Positions 26,461 to 34,394 of a DNA stretch of 64,000 bases are shown piece after piece; the first letter of the stretch is position 1; every line of letters begins with the position of its first letter. A program made the position numbers and the translations under genes. The notes below the pieces were generated by a model. The model did no database searches and was not told the origin of the DNA. It saw only the letters and a list, made by a program, of their open reading frames with translations. The stretch is from Gracilimonas amylolytica (GTDB lineage: Bacteria; Bacteroidota; Rhodothermia; Balneolales; Balneolaceae): NCBI RefSeq assembly GCF_002911695.1, contig NZ_PQBS01000010.1, positions 124,001-188,000 on the forward strand, written 5' to 3'.

Positions 26461-26535
26461 GTGCGAAGGTGTTACAGTGTTATGGTTGTTGCCTTTAGCA
26501 CACCATAACACTGTAACACCAAAACACCATCGCAC
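26461..26535. repeat. Palindromic element, copy 2 (downstream of aat)
   Basis: Perfect 19-bp arms GGTGTTACAGTGTTATGGT and reverse complement around a loop of about 15 bases, followed by AAAACACCATCGCAC; the outer GTGCGA also pairs with TCGCAC. Relative to copy 1 the stem differs at one pair that changed on both arms (C-G versus T-A), keeping the pairing. Confidence 0.8.
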
Positions 26536-26668
26536 TCAAATACATAAAAAAAGCCACCCCGGAGTATAAATCAAAAACTCACCTCCGAAGCAGCTATTTG
26601 GATAGGATACTCATTACACTGATATTAAAACGAATGGTTACACCAAAAATGTAAAACTATTTTCACCC

Positions 26669-27055
26669 ATGAATCTCAGGTACAAACCAAACAGGCACCT
26701 GGATCGATTGCACAAGATCCTGAACTTTGATGTCAGTGACAGCTTTCCAGGACCCTCTTTTCTGTTTCTGGATGCTGTATCCCGAGCGGGAATTTTTGCA
26801 GCGGTGATCTCGACTCCAGTCATATTATGGGATCTGTATAAGTTAAACCGATACGGCTGGCTGATCTCTTTTGTCCTGTTTATAGTTTTACCGACCCTTG
26901 CGTTCTACACCATGTTTGATCTCATCGGATGGCTGAATGTATTGGTCCTTTTTCCCCTGCTTTTTTTGGGAGTGTACTATTACATCCTTCGCCTCACCAT
27001 TCCCAACTGGCGGGAACCGATCTTTACCACCACCCCCGGTTCAGATTACGAGTAA
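26669..27055 (+). CDS. Small membrane protein of unknown function
   Basis: A 128-residue protein with a basic N-terminus (NLRYKPNRHLDRLHKIL) and three probable membrane helices near residues 35-52, 58-78 and 85-106. It ends in a short hydrophilic tail (TTTPGSDYE). I do not recognise a family. Coding character is supported by amino-acid composition and a start with ordinary spacing. It stands alone between the aat palindrome and the H-X-Y repeat field. Confidence 0.6.
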   Translation: MNLRYKPNRHLDRLHKILNFDVSDSFPGPSFLFLDAVSRAGIFAAVISTPVILWDLYKLNRYGWLISFVLFIVLPTLAFYTMFDLIGWLNVLVLFPLLFLGVYYYILRLTIPNWREPIFTTTPGSDYE

Positions 27056-27086
27056 GTTCAGGAGTAGGTTATTCATAAACGAGATA

Positions 27087-27249
27087 ATTCCATCATTCGG
27101 CTCAGCCTGATGAAGAGAAGTTTTTATTTTGAGAGAGCCGGGTGATGGAATGCGTTATGGGCTCGGATGGGCAATCAACCACCATCCATCACCCCGTTTT
27201 TCATCGGTACTATAACAGACCTCCGCTTCGGGAAAACGGAATGATGGAT
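27087..27249. repeat. X-Y palindromic repeat unit, copy A
   Basis: X (27087-27151) has arms ATTCCATCATTCGGCTC and GAGCCGGGTGATGGAAT. Y (27184-27249) has arms starting ATCCATCACCCCG and ending CGGAATGATGGAT, so Y reads as X in the opposite orientation. Related copies lie at 27394 and 29135. The gap 27056-27492 holds only these repeats. Confidence 0.75.
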
Positions 27250-27313
27250 TATAGCACCCCTCTAGAACACCAGCCTTAAGCGGTACACATTTTTTCTAAT
27301 TTTACAATGATAC

Positions 27314-27460
27314 CGTCCCTAGCGGGACGAACGTTAGTCGTCAGATAAACTCAGGGATTTGATATGAACATTTTGATCTTTTTCCCGAATCAAATTCCAT
27401 CATTCGGCTCAGTTCAAATGGAAAAAGTAATTTGACTCTGCGAGAGCCGGGTGATGGAAT
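27314..27460. repeat. H-X palindromic repeat unit, copy B
   Basis: H is the hairpin CGTCCCTAGCGGGACG (27314-27329). X follows at 27394-27460 and is nearly identical over its full 67 bases to the X copy at 29135-29201. The Y part is absent here. The repeat ends 33 bases before the stop of the minus-strand OmpA gene. Confidence 0.75.
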
Positions 27461-27492
27461 GGGCTAACTTAAGGTAAGAAGTCTTAATCGAG

Positions 27493-28353
27493 TTACTGAT
27501 TACGTTGGGTTACTACCCCATTTTCATCTGATATAATGATCTCAACCCTTCTGTTTTGTTGTCGCCCTGCCTCATTCATATTCGTTGCTACCGGATATTG
27601 TTCACCATACCCAATGGTTTGAATTCGCTGTGCTGAGATACCATTCCTGACGATGGCCATTTTCAAAGCATCAGCCCGCCGCTGAGATAAAGTTCTATTG
27701 TATTCTTCCGAACCGACACTGTCTGTGAAGCCCTCGATCTGTATGGTCCGTTCGGGATACTCGTTCAGGAAATTTGATAACTCCTGAACCACATTTGAAG
27801 CACCGGGTTTAAGGTTCGCACTGTCAAAGTCGAAGAGTACATCCCTCAGTGTTAGCACCATCCCTCTTTCGCTTTGTTTAGCTTCCATCTCGCTCAACCG
27901 ATTTGCCAGATCTTCGGCCTCACTTCTTGTTTTTTCCACTTCTTCGAGAGCTTCCTTGGCTCGCTGTTCTGCTGCCACAGCTTCTGCCCTTCGTGCTTCG
28001 ATCAAAACTCTTTGGCGTTCTGCTTCGGCACGCCCCACTTCATCCTGAGCTGCATTTAGTTTAGCCGTCTCCCGTGCAATTTTAGTTTTTTGCTGGGCAA
28101 TGTATGCGTAGTGTTCCACATATTTCGCATCCCCTTTCTCTCTCCATATCTGCTGACTCTGTTCCAGGGCTTCTTCAGCTTCCTTCAAAGCTACCGGAGC
28201 TTTCATCACAATCAGTGAATCATTTTCAGCCACCCGATAAGATTCCTCAGCCTGAACAAGCAGTGGATTGTTTTGAGGTGGGCCGCCACAGCCAATTAAG
28301 ATCACACTTAATGTTACTATTGCCCCGTAGAGTAGTTTGTGTGAATAATCCAT
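27493..28353 (-). CDS. OmpA-family lipoprotein with DUF4398-like N-terminus
   Basis: The protein of about 286 residues starts MDYSHKLLYGAIVTLSVILIGC, a lipoprotein signal. Residues 25-160 are helical and Ala/Glu-rich (DUF4398-like, with a coiled coil AEAVAAEQRAKEALEEVEK). The C-terminal 120 residues are an OmpA peptidoglycan-binding domain: VLFDFDSANLKPGA, IEGFTDSVGSEEYNRTLSQRRA and the NRRVEI end. It should tether the outer membrane to peptidoglycan. ATG 28353 is preferred over TTG 28359, which overlaps the upstream stop. It forms an operon with the next smaller lipoprotein (2-nt gap). Confidence 0.88.
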   Translation of the reverse strand: MDYSHKLLYGAIVTLSVILIGCGGPPQNNPLLVQAEESYRVAENDSLIVMKAPVALKEAEEALEQSQQIWREKGDAKYVEHYAYIAQQKTKIARETAKLNAAQDEVGRAEAERQRVLIEARRAEAVAAEQRAKEALEEVEKTRSEAEDLANRLSEMEAKQSERGMVLTLRDVLFDFDSANLKPGASNVVQELSNFLNEYPERTIQIEGFTDSVGSEEYNRTLSQRRADALKMAIVRNGISAQRIQTIGYGEQYPVATNMNEAGRQQNRRVEIIISDENGVVTQRNQ

Positions 28354-28355
28354 GA

Positions 28356-28727
28356 TCAATTTTGCTCCCTGTTAATGTTTTTCCGAATCTCTTCCTGAAG
28401 TACCCGAATGCTTTCCCTTAGCTGATCCACGGCCTGCTGCGATTTAGAGGACAGAGTTTTAATCTGAGCCAGCTCCGCATCAACCATCGCTTTCTCAGCT
28501 ACTAATTCCGCTTCCTCGTACTCTTCCTCATTGACCAGCTCCCTGGCTTTTTCCAGTTTTTTGCGGGCTTCGCGAAGTTCAAGCGGAGCATAATTCTCTG
28601 CGCCCACCTGTTCTGCCTGCTTTATGGATGTTTCAAGTTGTGTGAGTTGCTGTGAGGGAGGTTTGGTACTTGCACATGCCCCCATTATCAGGAAAAGAAC
28701 TGCCGGTATAATCCAGTGTTTTATCAT
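28356..28727 (-). CDS. DUF4398-domain lipoprotein
   Basis: A 123-residue lipoprotein: MIKHWIIPAVLFLIMGAC is a signal sequence with a good lipobox. The mature part is a long helical segment (YAPLELREARKKLEKARELV, then EEAELVAEKAMVDAELA), the DUF4398 pattern also found at the start of the downstream OmpA protein. The paired genes probably encode two parts of one envelope assembly. The longer frame to 28922 is rejected because it runs through repeat sequence and lacks the signal peptide at its start. Confidence 0.83.
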   Translation of the reverse strand: MIKHWIIPAVLFLIMGACASTKPPSQQLTQLETSIKQAEQVGAENYAPLELREARKKLEKARELVNEEEYEEAELVAEKAMVDAELAQIKTLSSKSQQAVDQLRESIRVLQEEIRKNINREQN

Positions 28728-28913
28728 TTGTATCCGTTTGATCTGAGAGTTATTTATCTCTAATCCAACTTTCCTGAGTTTGTTCCCGGATGGTTTGGCA
28801 AGTACCTCTCTTCGTGCCGACCTGTCTCCCGACAAAGGCAATCGCAGAGCATCTGCACTAGGCGATGTGTTGGTGCAGGGGCTCAATCCCGGCAAGCCTC
28901 CATCATTTGAAAT

Positions 28914-29043
28914 ATGTCCCATAGGGACATTATGTTTGTAAAAAAGAGAACCTAAAGACCGTGTGCCGTAGGTACACTATGAAGTCTTTGAGGCCTAAGC
29001 ATATCGTACCTCCGGCACGAGCATCATAGCTGGAAGGTCTTTT
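28914..29043. repeat. Hairpin cluster upstream of the OmpA/DUF4398 operon
   Basis: Two hairpins: ATGTCCCATAGGGACAT (28914-28930), and a larger inverted repeat whose arms are GTGCCGTAGGTAC (28963-28975) and GTACCTCCGGCAC (29006-29018), flanked by AAAGACC and GGTCTTT (28954 to 29042). They resemble dispersed REP-type hairpins of Bacteroidota intergenic DNA. Confidence 0.6.
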
Positions 29044-29055
29044 TTACAATTATAC

Positions 29056-29300
29056 CGTCCTTAGCGGGACGAAAATCAGTCATCAGATAAACTCAAGAGT
29101 TTGATCTTACCATCCTGACCGTTTCTCCAAATCAATTCCATCATTCGGCTCAGTTCAAATGGAAAAAGTAATATGAATCTGCGGGAGCCGGGTGATGGAA
29201 TGGACTAAAGGGCTCCGAGGTTGAATCAACCACCATCCATCACCCGGTTTCTCATCGATACTACAACAGATCTCCGCTTCGGGGAAACGGAATGATGGAT
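29056..29300. repeat. H-X-Y palindromic repeat unit, copy C (complete)
   Basis: H hairpin CCGTCCTTAGCGGGACG (29056-29071), X at 29135-29201 and Y at 29235-29300, in the same order as the partial copies at 27087 and 27314. H also keeps the downstream CAGATAAACTCA box seen at 27341. Together with copies A and B it brackets the OmpA/DUF4398 operon. Confidence 0.75.
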
Positions 29301-29438
29301 TTGATGCTGATTGGCCTTTTAGTATTCAAGCAAGGTCTTGGTTATCCCAACACTTAATTCCGCGACGATCCGCAGAATCAACGTCATCCGTGTTCCATTC
29401 GGGTATCACCACCAACTTTGATTCTCACTCAAAAACAT

Positions 29439-29460
29439 TTATCCACATTGTTGTTGATAA
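29439..29460. promoter_or_regulatory. Inverted pair of DnaA-box-like 9-mers upstream of ffh
   Basis: TTATCCACA (29439-29447), a perfect DnaA-box consensus, faces TGTTGATAA (29452-29460), the reverse complement of a one-mismatch box, 4 bases away. Both lie about 70-90 bases before ffh, just upstream of the candidate promoter box TATTTTTA at 29477. Confidence 0.4.
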
Positions 29461-29476
29461 CGCGGGAAAGAACTCG

Positions 29477-29484
29477 TATTTTTA
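29477..29484 (+). promoter_or_regulatory. Putative -7 promoter box (TATTTTTA) of the ffh-rplS cluster
   Basis: TATTTTTA fits the window's TAT[CT]TT pattern and lies 45 bases before the ffh ATG. Confidence 0.35.
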
Positions 29485-29528
29485 CAGGCTCTGTAATTGG
29501 CGGAGAAAAATCGATTTGATACAATACC

Positions 29529-30869
29529 ATGTTTGAAGATCTGTCCTCAAAATTAGATAAAGCATTTCAATCCCTGAAAGGGGAAGCTCGCATCACGGAT
29601 GTGAATATAGCGGAGACTGTCCGTGAAATTCGCCGTGCCCTGCTTGATGCTGACGTTAATTATGAGGTTGCCCGCCAGTTTACGGATGATATTAAGGAGC
29701 AGGTGCTCGGTTCTGATGTACTCACCAGTGTTAATCCCGGCCAACAGTTCACGAAGATCGTGCACGACAAGCTGGTTGAAACATTCGGTGGTGAGAAGGC
29801 CGATATTGCACTCGCTCAAACCCCACCTACTGTCATTCTTATAGCCGGACTTCAGGGTTCGGGTAAAACGACCTTTACCGGTAAGTTAGCCCGACACTTA
29901 AAGCAGGAGCATAAAAGGAATCCTCTTCTTGCTGCCGCCGATGTTTATCGCCCTGCCGCTGTTGACCAGCTTAAGACACTCGCATCTCAAATTGATGTTC
30001 CGGTGTATTCCATCGAACAGAAAGATGCCGTTCGCGTTGCCAAAGAGGCTGTTTCCATGGCCAAAAGTCTGGCACTCGACACGGTTATTATTGATACCGC
30101 GGGTCGTTTACATGTAGATGAGGATATGATGAACGAGGTTGCGGAGATCAAGAAGGCCGTAAATCCTCATGAGATCCTGTTTGTGGTCGATTCAATGACC
30201 GGACAGGATGCTGTTAACACAGCCAAAGAATTCAACGAACGTATTGATTTCGACGGTGTGATTCTTACCAAACTGGATGGTGACACCCGTGGTGGTGCTG
30301 CCCTCTCCATTAAGTCCGTTGTAAACAAGCCTATCAAATTTGTGAGTACCGGTGAAAAACTGGATGCTCTCTCTCCTTTTTACCCTGACCGTATGGCTCA
30401 GCGTATTCTGGGCATGGGTGATGTGGTTTCGTTTGTTGAAAAAGCTCAAAAAGAATTTGACGAGAAAGAAGCTGAAAAACTTCAAAAGAAAATACGATCG
30501 GATAAATTCGATCTGAATGACTTTCTCGAGCAAATTCAGAAGATCAAGAAAATGGGAGATTTCTCTGATCTCGTTAATATGATACCCGGCGCCAGCAAAG
30601 CATTGGATGATGCAGAGATCGATGACGATGCGTTCAAACCGATTGAAGCTATAATCTTATCAATGACGCCGGAGGAGCGCCAGGAACCAGAGCTATTGAA
30701 TGGAAGTCGAAGACGACGAATAGCAAAAGGATCTGGCACCACAGTTCGTGAGATCAATCAACTCATGAAGCAGTTCGATCAAATGAAAAGTATGATGAAG
30801 ACCATGTCAAAAATGGGTAAAGCCGGACGTGCGCTTCAAGGACTGAAAAATCTGCCTATCGGCCGATAA
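29529..30869 (+). CDS. ffh: Signal recognition particle protein Ffh
   Basis: The 446-residue SRP54-type GTPase that targets nascent membrane proteins to FtsY/SecYEG. N domain 1-85; G domain with GLQGSGKTTFTGKLA, DTAGRLHVDEDM and TKLDGDTRGGAALS; and the Met-rich M domain after about 320, with signature LNGSRRRRIAKGSGT and MKQFDQMKSMMKTMSKMG binding 4.5S RNA and signal peptides. Length is typical. It leads the conserved order ffh-rpsP-rimM-trmD-rplS, with rpsP 37 nt downstream. Confidence 0.97.
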   Translation: MFEDLSSKLDKAFQSLKGEARITDVNIAETVREIRRALLDADVNYEVARQFTDDIKEQVLGSDVLTSVNPGQQFTKIVHDKLVETFGGEKADIALAQTPPTVILIAGLQGSGKTTFTGKLARHLKQEHKRNPLLAAADVYRPAAVDQLKTLASQIDVPVYSIEQKDAVRVAKEAVSMAKSLALDTVIIDTAGRLHVDEDMMNEVAEIKKAVNPHEILFVVDSMTGQDAVNTAKEFNERIDFDGVILTKLDGDTRGGAALSIKSVVNKPIKFVSTGEKLDALSPFYPDRMAQRILGMGDVVSFVEKAQKEFDEKEAEKLQKKIRSDKFDLNDFLEQIQKIKKMGDFSDLVNMIPGASKALDDAEIDDDAFKPIEAIILSMTPEERQEPELLNGSRRRRIAKGSGTTVREINQLMKQFDQMKSMMKTMSKMGKAGRALQGLKNLPIGR

Positions 30870-30906
30870 GAACTTATAACTTAAACACACATAGTGGAGA
30901 ACAGCA

Positions 30907-31905
30907 TTGTTAAGAATCAGATTACAACGCAAAGGACGTAAGAAACGCCCAATCTGGCATATCGTAGTTGCAGAGCGACATGAAGCACGCGATGGCCGTA
31001 TTGTTGAGCGTGTGGGACGTTATGACAACGTTACCGAGAAAAAAGAAGTGATCTTAAATGAAGATCGTATTCTGTATTGGTTAGACACCGGTGCACAACC
31101 TACCGACACCGTACGTAAAATTCTTCGCAGAGAAGGTATTCTGTACAAGCGTCACCTCATGAGCTGGGGCAAGAGCGAAGAAGAAATTGAAGCAGCCATG
31201 TCAGAATGGAGAGAATACCGCGATTCCAAGAAAGAAGACGCTGCCAGCCGTAAAGAAGACCACAAGGCCGTTCTTGCTGCTGAAGAAAAAGAATACAAAA
31301 AGCAGATCCAGGAAAAATCCAAGCAGGCTGCTGCTGAAGTAAAAGCTGAGAAAGCTGCCGGCGAACTGGAGAAAGAAGAAGGACCTAAGTCTGACGCCGA
31401 CAAAATTGAAGAAGCTTTGGAAAAGGCCGAATCAAAAGACGCTGAAGAGTCTGTAGAAGAAACAGCTGAAGTTGAAGAAAAAGCAGCTGAAGTTGAAGAA
31501 AAAGCAGCTGAAGAAACTCAGGACGAATCTGCTGAGACCCCGGTAGCAGAAGCGGAAACCGCAGAAGATGAAGCCACCGAAGAAGATGCAGAACCTGAAG
31601 CAGCTGATGCCAAAGAGGCAGCCGAAGCCGTAGAAGAGAATATCGCTGAGGCAGACGAAGAGCCTGCTGTTGAAGAAGCTGAAGCTGAGGAAGAAACCAA
31701 AGACGAAGCCCCTGAAGAAGAGGAAGCTGACGAGAAGGAAGAAGAAAAAGAAGAAACTTCCGGACAGGTTTCAACCGACATGACTGCCAAAGAGGCCATC
31801 GATCATATCAATGATACCGATCTGGAAGACCTCAAAGGATTTGTACCCGACGATGAAGACCGTGTAACGGTTCAGCGTGCCTGGGAAAGTAAACAAGAAG
31901 GATAA
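30907..31905 (+). CDS. rpsP: 30S ribosomal protein S16 with very long acidic C-terminal extension
   Basis: Residues 1-90 are canonical S16 (LRIRLQRKGRKKRPIWHIVV, VGRYDN, LNEDRILYWLDTGAQPTDTV), starting at TTG 30907 with GGAG 9 nt upstream. S16 is usually 80-90 residues and up to about 200 in Bacteroidota; here it is 332. The extension is Lys/Glu/Ala-rich to about residue 130 and extremely Glu/Asp/Ala-rich to about 285, with an exact 21-base tandem duplication near 31461. The last 40 residues look folded again (TAKEAIDHINDTDLEDLKGF, then VPDDEDRVTVQRAWESK). The frame and its codons are intact, so this is not read-through of a lost stop. Confidence 0.93.
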   Translation: MLRIRLQRKGRKKRPIWHIVVAERHEARDGRIVERVGRYDNVTEKKEVILNEDRILYWLDTGAQPTDTVRKILRREGILYKRHLMSWGKSEEEIEAAMSEWREYRDSKKEDAASRKEDHKAVLAAEEKEYKKQIQEKSKQAAAEVKAEKAAGELEKEEGPKSDADKIEEALEKAESKDAEESVEETAEVEEKAAEVEEKAAEETQDESAETPVAEAETAEDEATEEDAEPEAADAKEAAEAVEENIAEADEEPAVEEAEAEEETKDEAPEEEEADEKEEEKEETSGQVSTDMTAKEAIDHINDTDLEDLKGFVPDDEDRVTVQRAWESKQEG

Positions 31906-31923
31906 TTAAACGATCCGGCGCCT

Positions 31924-32463
31924 ATGAATCGGGACGCCATTACACCGGGTTTTGTACAGGTGGGGCATGTTGAACGCTCCCATGGGCTTGAAGGCAACCT
32001 GAGGGTTTTCTTTGATGTCGATGATCCTGCTAAAGTAGAAGACCTGACCCTGGTGTACTTGCGAAACGATCGGGGCGATTTTATCCCTGCCCGCATTACA
32101 GATTTACGGGTTGAAGGGAAGAGAAATCAATTTTCGTTCTTTGTACAATTTGACCATATCGCTGATCGCACAGCCGCAGAAGCACTGAAAGGCAAAGGCA
32201 TCTTTCTGGAAGCAGAACACGCCGAAACCCTCTCAGATGATGATGCTCAAGCCGATGACACCCTCATTGATCATGAAGTATTCGATGACCGGGATGAATC
32301 GCTTGGCCTGGTGATCGATGTAATGGAGAATCCGGCTCACCCCATATTGGTGGTAGCAACTACCTCGGGCAGCCGGCTCATACCTTATATCGAACACTTT
32401 GTGCGAGACACCCGCGATGGAAACATCTATTGCCAGAATCTGGATGAACTGGAAGGCGTCTGA
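31924..32463 (+). CDS. rimM: Ribosome maturation factor RimM
   Basis: A 179-residue 30S maturation factor that binds S19 and helps assemble the 16S 3' domain. The N-terminal barrel begins [20 protein letters not shown], the RimM signature G-x-I-x-x-x-x-G-x-x-G-x-x-x-V. The PRC-barrel-like C-terminal domain includes [18 protein letters not shown] and [16 protein letters not shown]. Position between rpsP and trmD is the conserved bacterial order. The stop is 1 nt from the trmD start. Confidence 0.95.
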   Translation: MNRDAITPGFVQVGHVERSHGLEGNLRVFFDVDDPAKVEDLTLVYLRNDRGDFIPARITDLRVEGKRNQFSFFVQFDHIADRTAAEALKGKGIFLEAEHAETLSDDDAQADDTLIDHEVFDDRDESLGLVIDVMENPAHPILVVATTSGSRLIPYIEHFVRDTRDGNIYCQNLDELEGV

Positions 32464-32464
32464 T

Positions 32465-33160
32465 ATGATGAGAATCGATATCATATCCGCTGTTCCGGCT
32501 CTGCTTGAAAGTCCGCTTAACCACAGTATTGTGAAACGGGCTATCGATAAAGAACTGGTGGAGATCCATGTGCATGACCTTCGGGACTATACTGAGGACA
32601 AGCACAAAAAAATAGATGACTATCCATATGGCGGGGAGCCCGGAATGGTGCTGACACCGCAGCCAATATTCAGTTGCATAGAGAAGCTCCGGTCTGAACG
32701 TGAGTATGACGAGATCATATTTACAGCACCCGATGGCGATGTTTTTGAGCAGGGAGATGCCAATGCGCTGTCTCTCAAACAAAACATCATTATCTTGTGC
32801 GGGCATTACAAAGGTGTTGATCAGCGTGTGAGAGATGAATTGATCACCAGGGAATTTTCCATTGGCGATTATGTGCTTTCGGGAGGTGAGATCCCGGCCC
32901 TGGCTATCACTGATGCTGTGGTCCGACTTCTTCCCGGTGTGTTGGGAGATGCGGGAAGCGCACTGAATGATTCATTTCAGGATGGATTGCTGGAAGCGCC
33001 GGTCTATACCCGGCCTTCTGAATTCAAGGGGTTGAAAGTACCCGATGTACTGCTATCAGGTGACCACAATAAAGTGGCTGAATGGAAGCACGAGCAATCC
33101 CTCAAAAGAACCAAAGAACGAAGAGAAGATCTGTACAACAAATTTAAGAAAGAACATTAA
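32465..33160 (+). CDS. trmD: tRNA (guanine-N1)-methyltransferase TrmD
   Basis: A SPOUT-class enzyme of about 231 residues that methylates G37 of tRNAs to prevent frameshifting. Signatures are [13 protein letters not shown], the SAM-binding trefoil-knot motifs [14 protein letters not shown] and [14 protein letters not shown], and PPVYTRP-like [13 protein letters not shown]. The frame is open further upstream, but conserved sequence starts at MMRIDIIS just after the rimM stop, so ATG 32465 (or 32468) is used. Confidence 0.95.
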   Translation: MMRIDIISAVPALLESPLNHSIVKRAIDKELVEIHVHDLRDYTEDKHKKIDDYPYGGEPGMVLTPQPIFSCIEKLRSEREYDEIIFTAPDGDVFEQGDANALSLKQNIIILCGHYKGVDQRVRDELITREFSIGDYVLSGGEIPALAITDAVVRLLPGVLGDAGSALNDSFQDGLLEAPVYTRPSEFKGLKVPDVLLSGDHNKVAEWKHEQSLKRTKERREDLYNKFKKEH

Positions 33161-33166
33161 TAACTG

Positions 33167-33187
33167 AACCTCCGATGGTCGGAGGTT
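33167..33187 (+). promoter_or_regulatory. Perfect hairpin in the trmD-rplS gap
   Basis: AACCTCCGA and TCGGAGGTT form a 9-bp stem with a 3-base loop, starting 6 nt after the trmD stop and ending 14 nt before rplS. No U-tract follows, so it is not a plain terminator. It could be an RNA-processing or translational-control site for L19. Confidence 0.5.
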
Positions 33188-33201
33188 AAAAATCAGAGAT
33201 C

Positions 33202-33552
33202 ATGGATAAGCTAAAACTTGTAGAGCAAAGCCTAATAAACGAGGAAGTTCCTCATTTTACTGCAGGCGACACGGTTAATGTACACTACCGTGTGCGTGAG
33301 GGCGAGAAAGAACGTATTCAGCAGTATGAAGGCGTTGTACTTTCTGAGCGTGGAAGCGGGCCAAACAAAACCTTTACTGTGCGTAAGATCAGCAGTAATG
33401 TAGGTGTTGAGCGTGTTTTCCCACTGAATTCCCCGTTCATTGCTAAGATCGATGTGAAGAAGAAAGGTAAGGTAAGACGTTCAAAACTATTCTATCTGAG
33501 AGACCTGCGCGGTAAAGCAGCTCGTATCAAGGATAAAGAAGTACAGAAGTAA
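33202..33552 (+). CDS. rplS: 50S ribosomal protein L19
   Basis: 116 residues, the usual length. Family segments are [22 protein letters not shown], the [20 protein letters not shown] stretch and the C-terminal [20 protein letters not shown]. It lies at the 30S-50S interface. It is the last gene of the conserved ffh-rpsP-rimM-trmD-rplS run and is separated from trmD by a perfect hairpin. Confidence 0.97.
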   Translation: MDKLKLVEQSLINEEVPHFTAGDTVNVHYRVREGEKERIQQYEGVVLSERGSGPNKTFTVRKISSNVGVERVFPLNSPFIAKIDVKKKGKVRRSKLFYLRDLRGKAARIKDKEVQK

Positions 33553-33591
33553 TCGTACCGGTTACCCTGTTCTGAACCCTTATTTATTTAC

Positions 33592-33632
33592 AGCGATCTC
33601 ATAGTTTCAGTTTTGAGGCTTAAGAGGTCGCT
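33592..33632 (+). terminator. Likely terminator after rplS
   Basis: AGCGATCTC pairs with GAGGTCGCT (one G-U) across a loop of about 23 bases and is followed by ATTTTCTC. It lies 40 bases after rplS and before adk. The long loop makes it only moderately convincing. Confidence 0.45.
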
Positions 33633-33705
33633 ATTTTCTCTATATCAGGTAATTTGATGCCTGATATCCCAAGCACGATCTAAATCAGAAAACACACATT
33701 TTCTC

Positions 33706-34260
33706 ATGAACATCATTTTATTCGGACCTCCCGGTGCAGGTAAAGGAACGCAAGCCAAAAAATTGCAGGATGAATTCAATATTCCTCAATTATCAACCGG
33801 TGATATTTTCCGTTCAGCCATAAAAAATGAAACACCTCTTGGTGTGAAAGTAAAGTCTATCTTAGACAATGGCGAACTGGTTCCGGATGAGACCGTTGTG
33901 GATCTCGTGGCAGATGAACTGTCAAAAGAGAAGTATCAGGATGGATATATCCTTGATGGATTTCCAAGAACCGTGGCACAGGCCGAGGCCTTTGATCAGT
34001 ATCTTGAAAACCACTATGACGAACTCGATGCCTTTATTTCACTATCGGTTCCTGAAGAAGAATTAGTGAAACGCATCCTTTCAAGAGGAGAAGGACGGTC
34101 GGATGATACCGAAGAGAAAGTAAAAACACGGCTCGAGGTTTACCAAAAGGAAACCAAGCCGGTTCTGGATCATTATCAAAAACAGGATAAGGTTCAGGAA
34201 GTGAACGGACTTGGAACTATTGATGAGATCTTCGATCGTATTAAAGAGGCACTGAAGTAA
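33706..34260 (+). CDS. adk: Adenylate kinase (short form)
   Basis: The 184-residue enzyme interconverts ATP + AMP and 2 ADP. P-loop GPPGAGKGTQ (residues 7-16), AMP-site STGDIFR, LDGFPRTVAQA, and the lid arginine motif SRGEGRSDDTEE are visible. Length and the very short lid place it in the short-form group common in Bacteroidota, without the zinc-lid insert. It is separated from rplS by a hairpin and followed by a strong terminator, so it is probably its own unit. Confidence 0.95.
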   Translation: MNIILFGPPGAGKGTQAKKLQDEFNIPQLSTGDIFRSAIKNETPLGVKVKSILDNGELVPDETVVDLVADELSKEKYQDGYILDGFPRTVAQAEAFDQYLENHYDELDAFISLSVPEEELVKRILSRGEGRSDDTEEKVKTRLEVYQKETKPVLDHYQKQDKVQEVNGLGTIDEIFDRIKEALK

Positions 34261-34284
34261 ACCTCACAGTCGCTGACCACTTTT

Positions 34285-34319
34285 AAAAGCCCTGTACATA
34301 TTGAATGTGCAGGGCTTTT
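34285..34319 (+). terminator. Rho-independent terminator after adk
   Basis: AAAAGCCCTG(T)ACA pairs with TGTGCAGGGCTTTT, a stem of about 13 bp with a 7-base loop and a run of T. It starts 24 bases after the adk stop. The A-run on the other side makes it potentially bidirectional. Confidence 0.85.
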
Positions 34320-34394
34320 GTATTTTTGAACGAATCCCACCCATTTTCGTGTATATTAGAGTGCGTCAATTCATTTAACCAACCGAAAGAACAC

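Noticed and set aside
28728-28922. N-terminal extension of the DUF4398 lipoprotein
   Set aside because: It would put 65 unconserved residues before a good lipoprotein signal and runs into repeat hairpins.
31385-31799. Long minus-strand open frames antisense to rpsP
   Set aside because: They mirror the low-complexity GAA/GCT codons of the S16 tail, giving Leu/Gln- or Ser-rich peptides without protein character.
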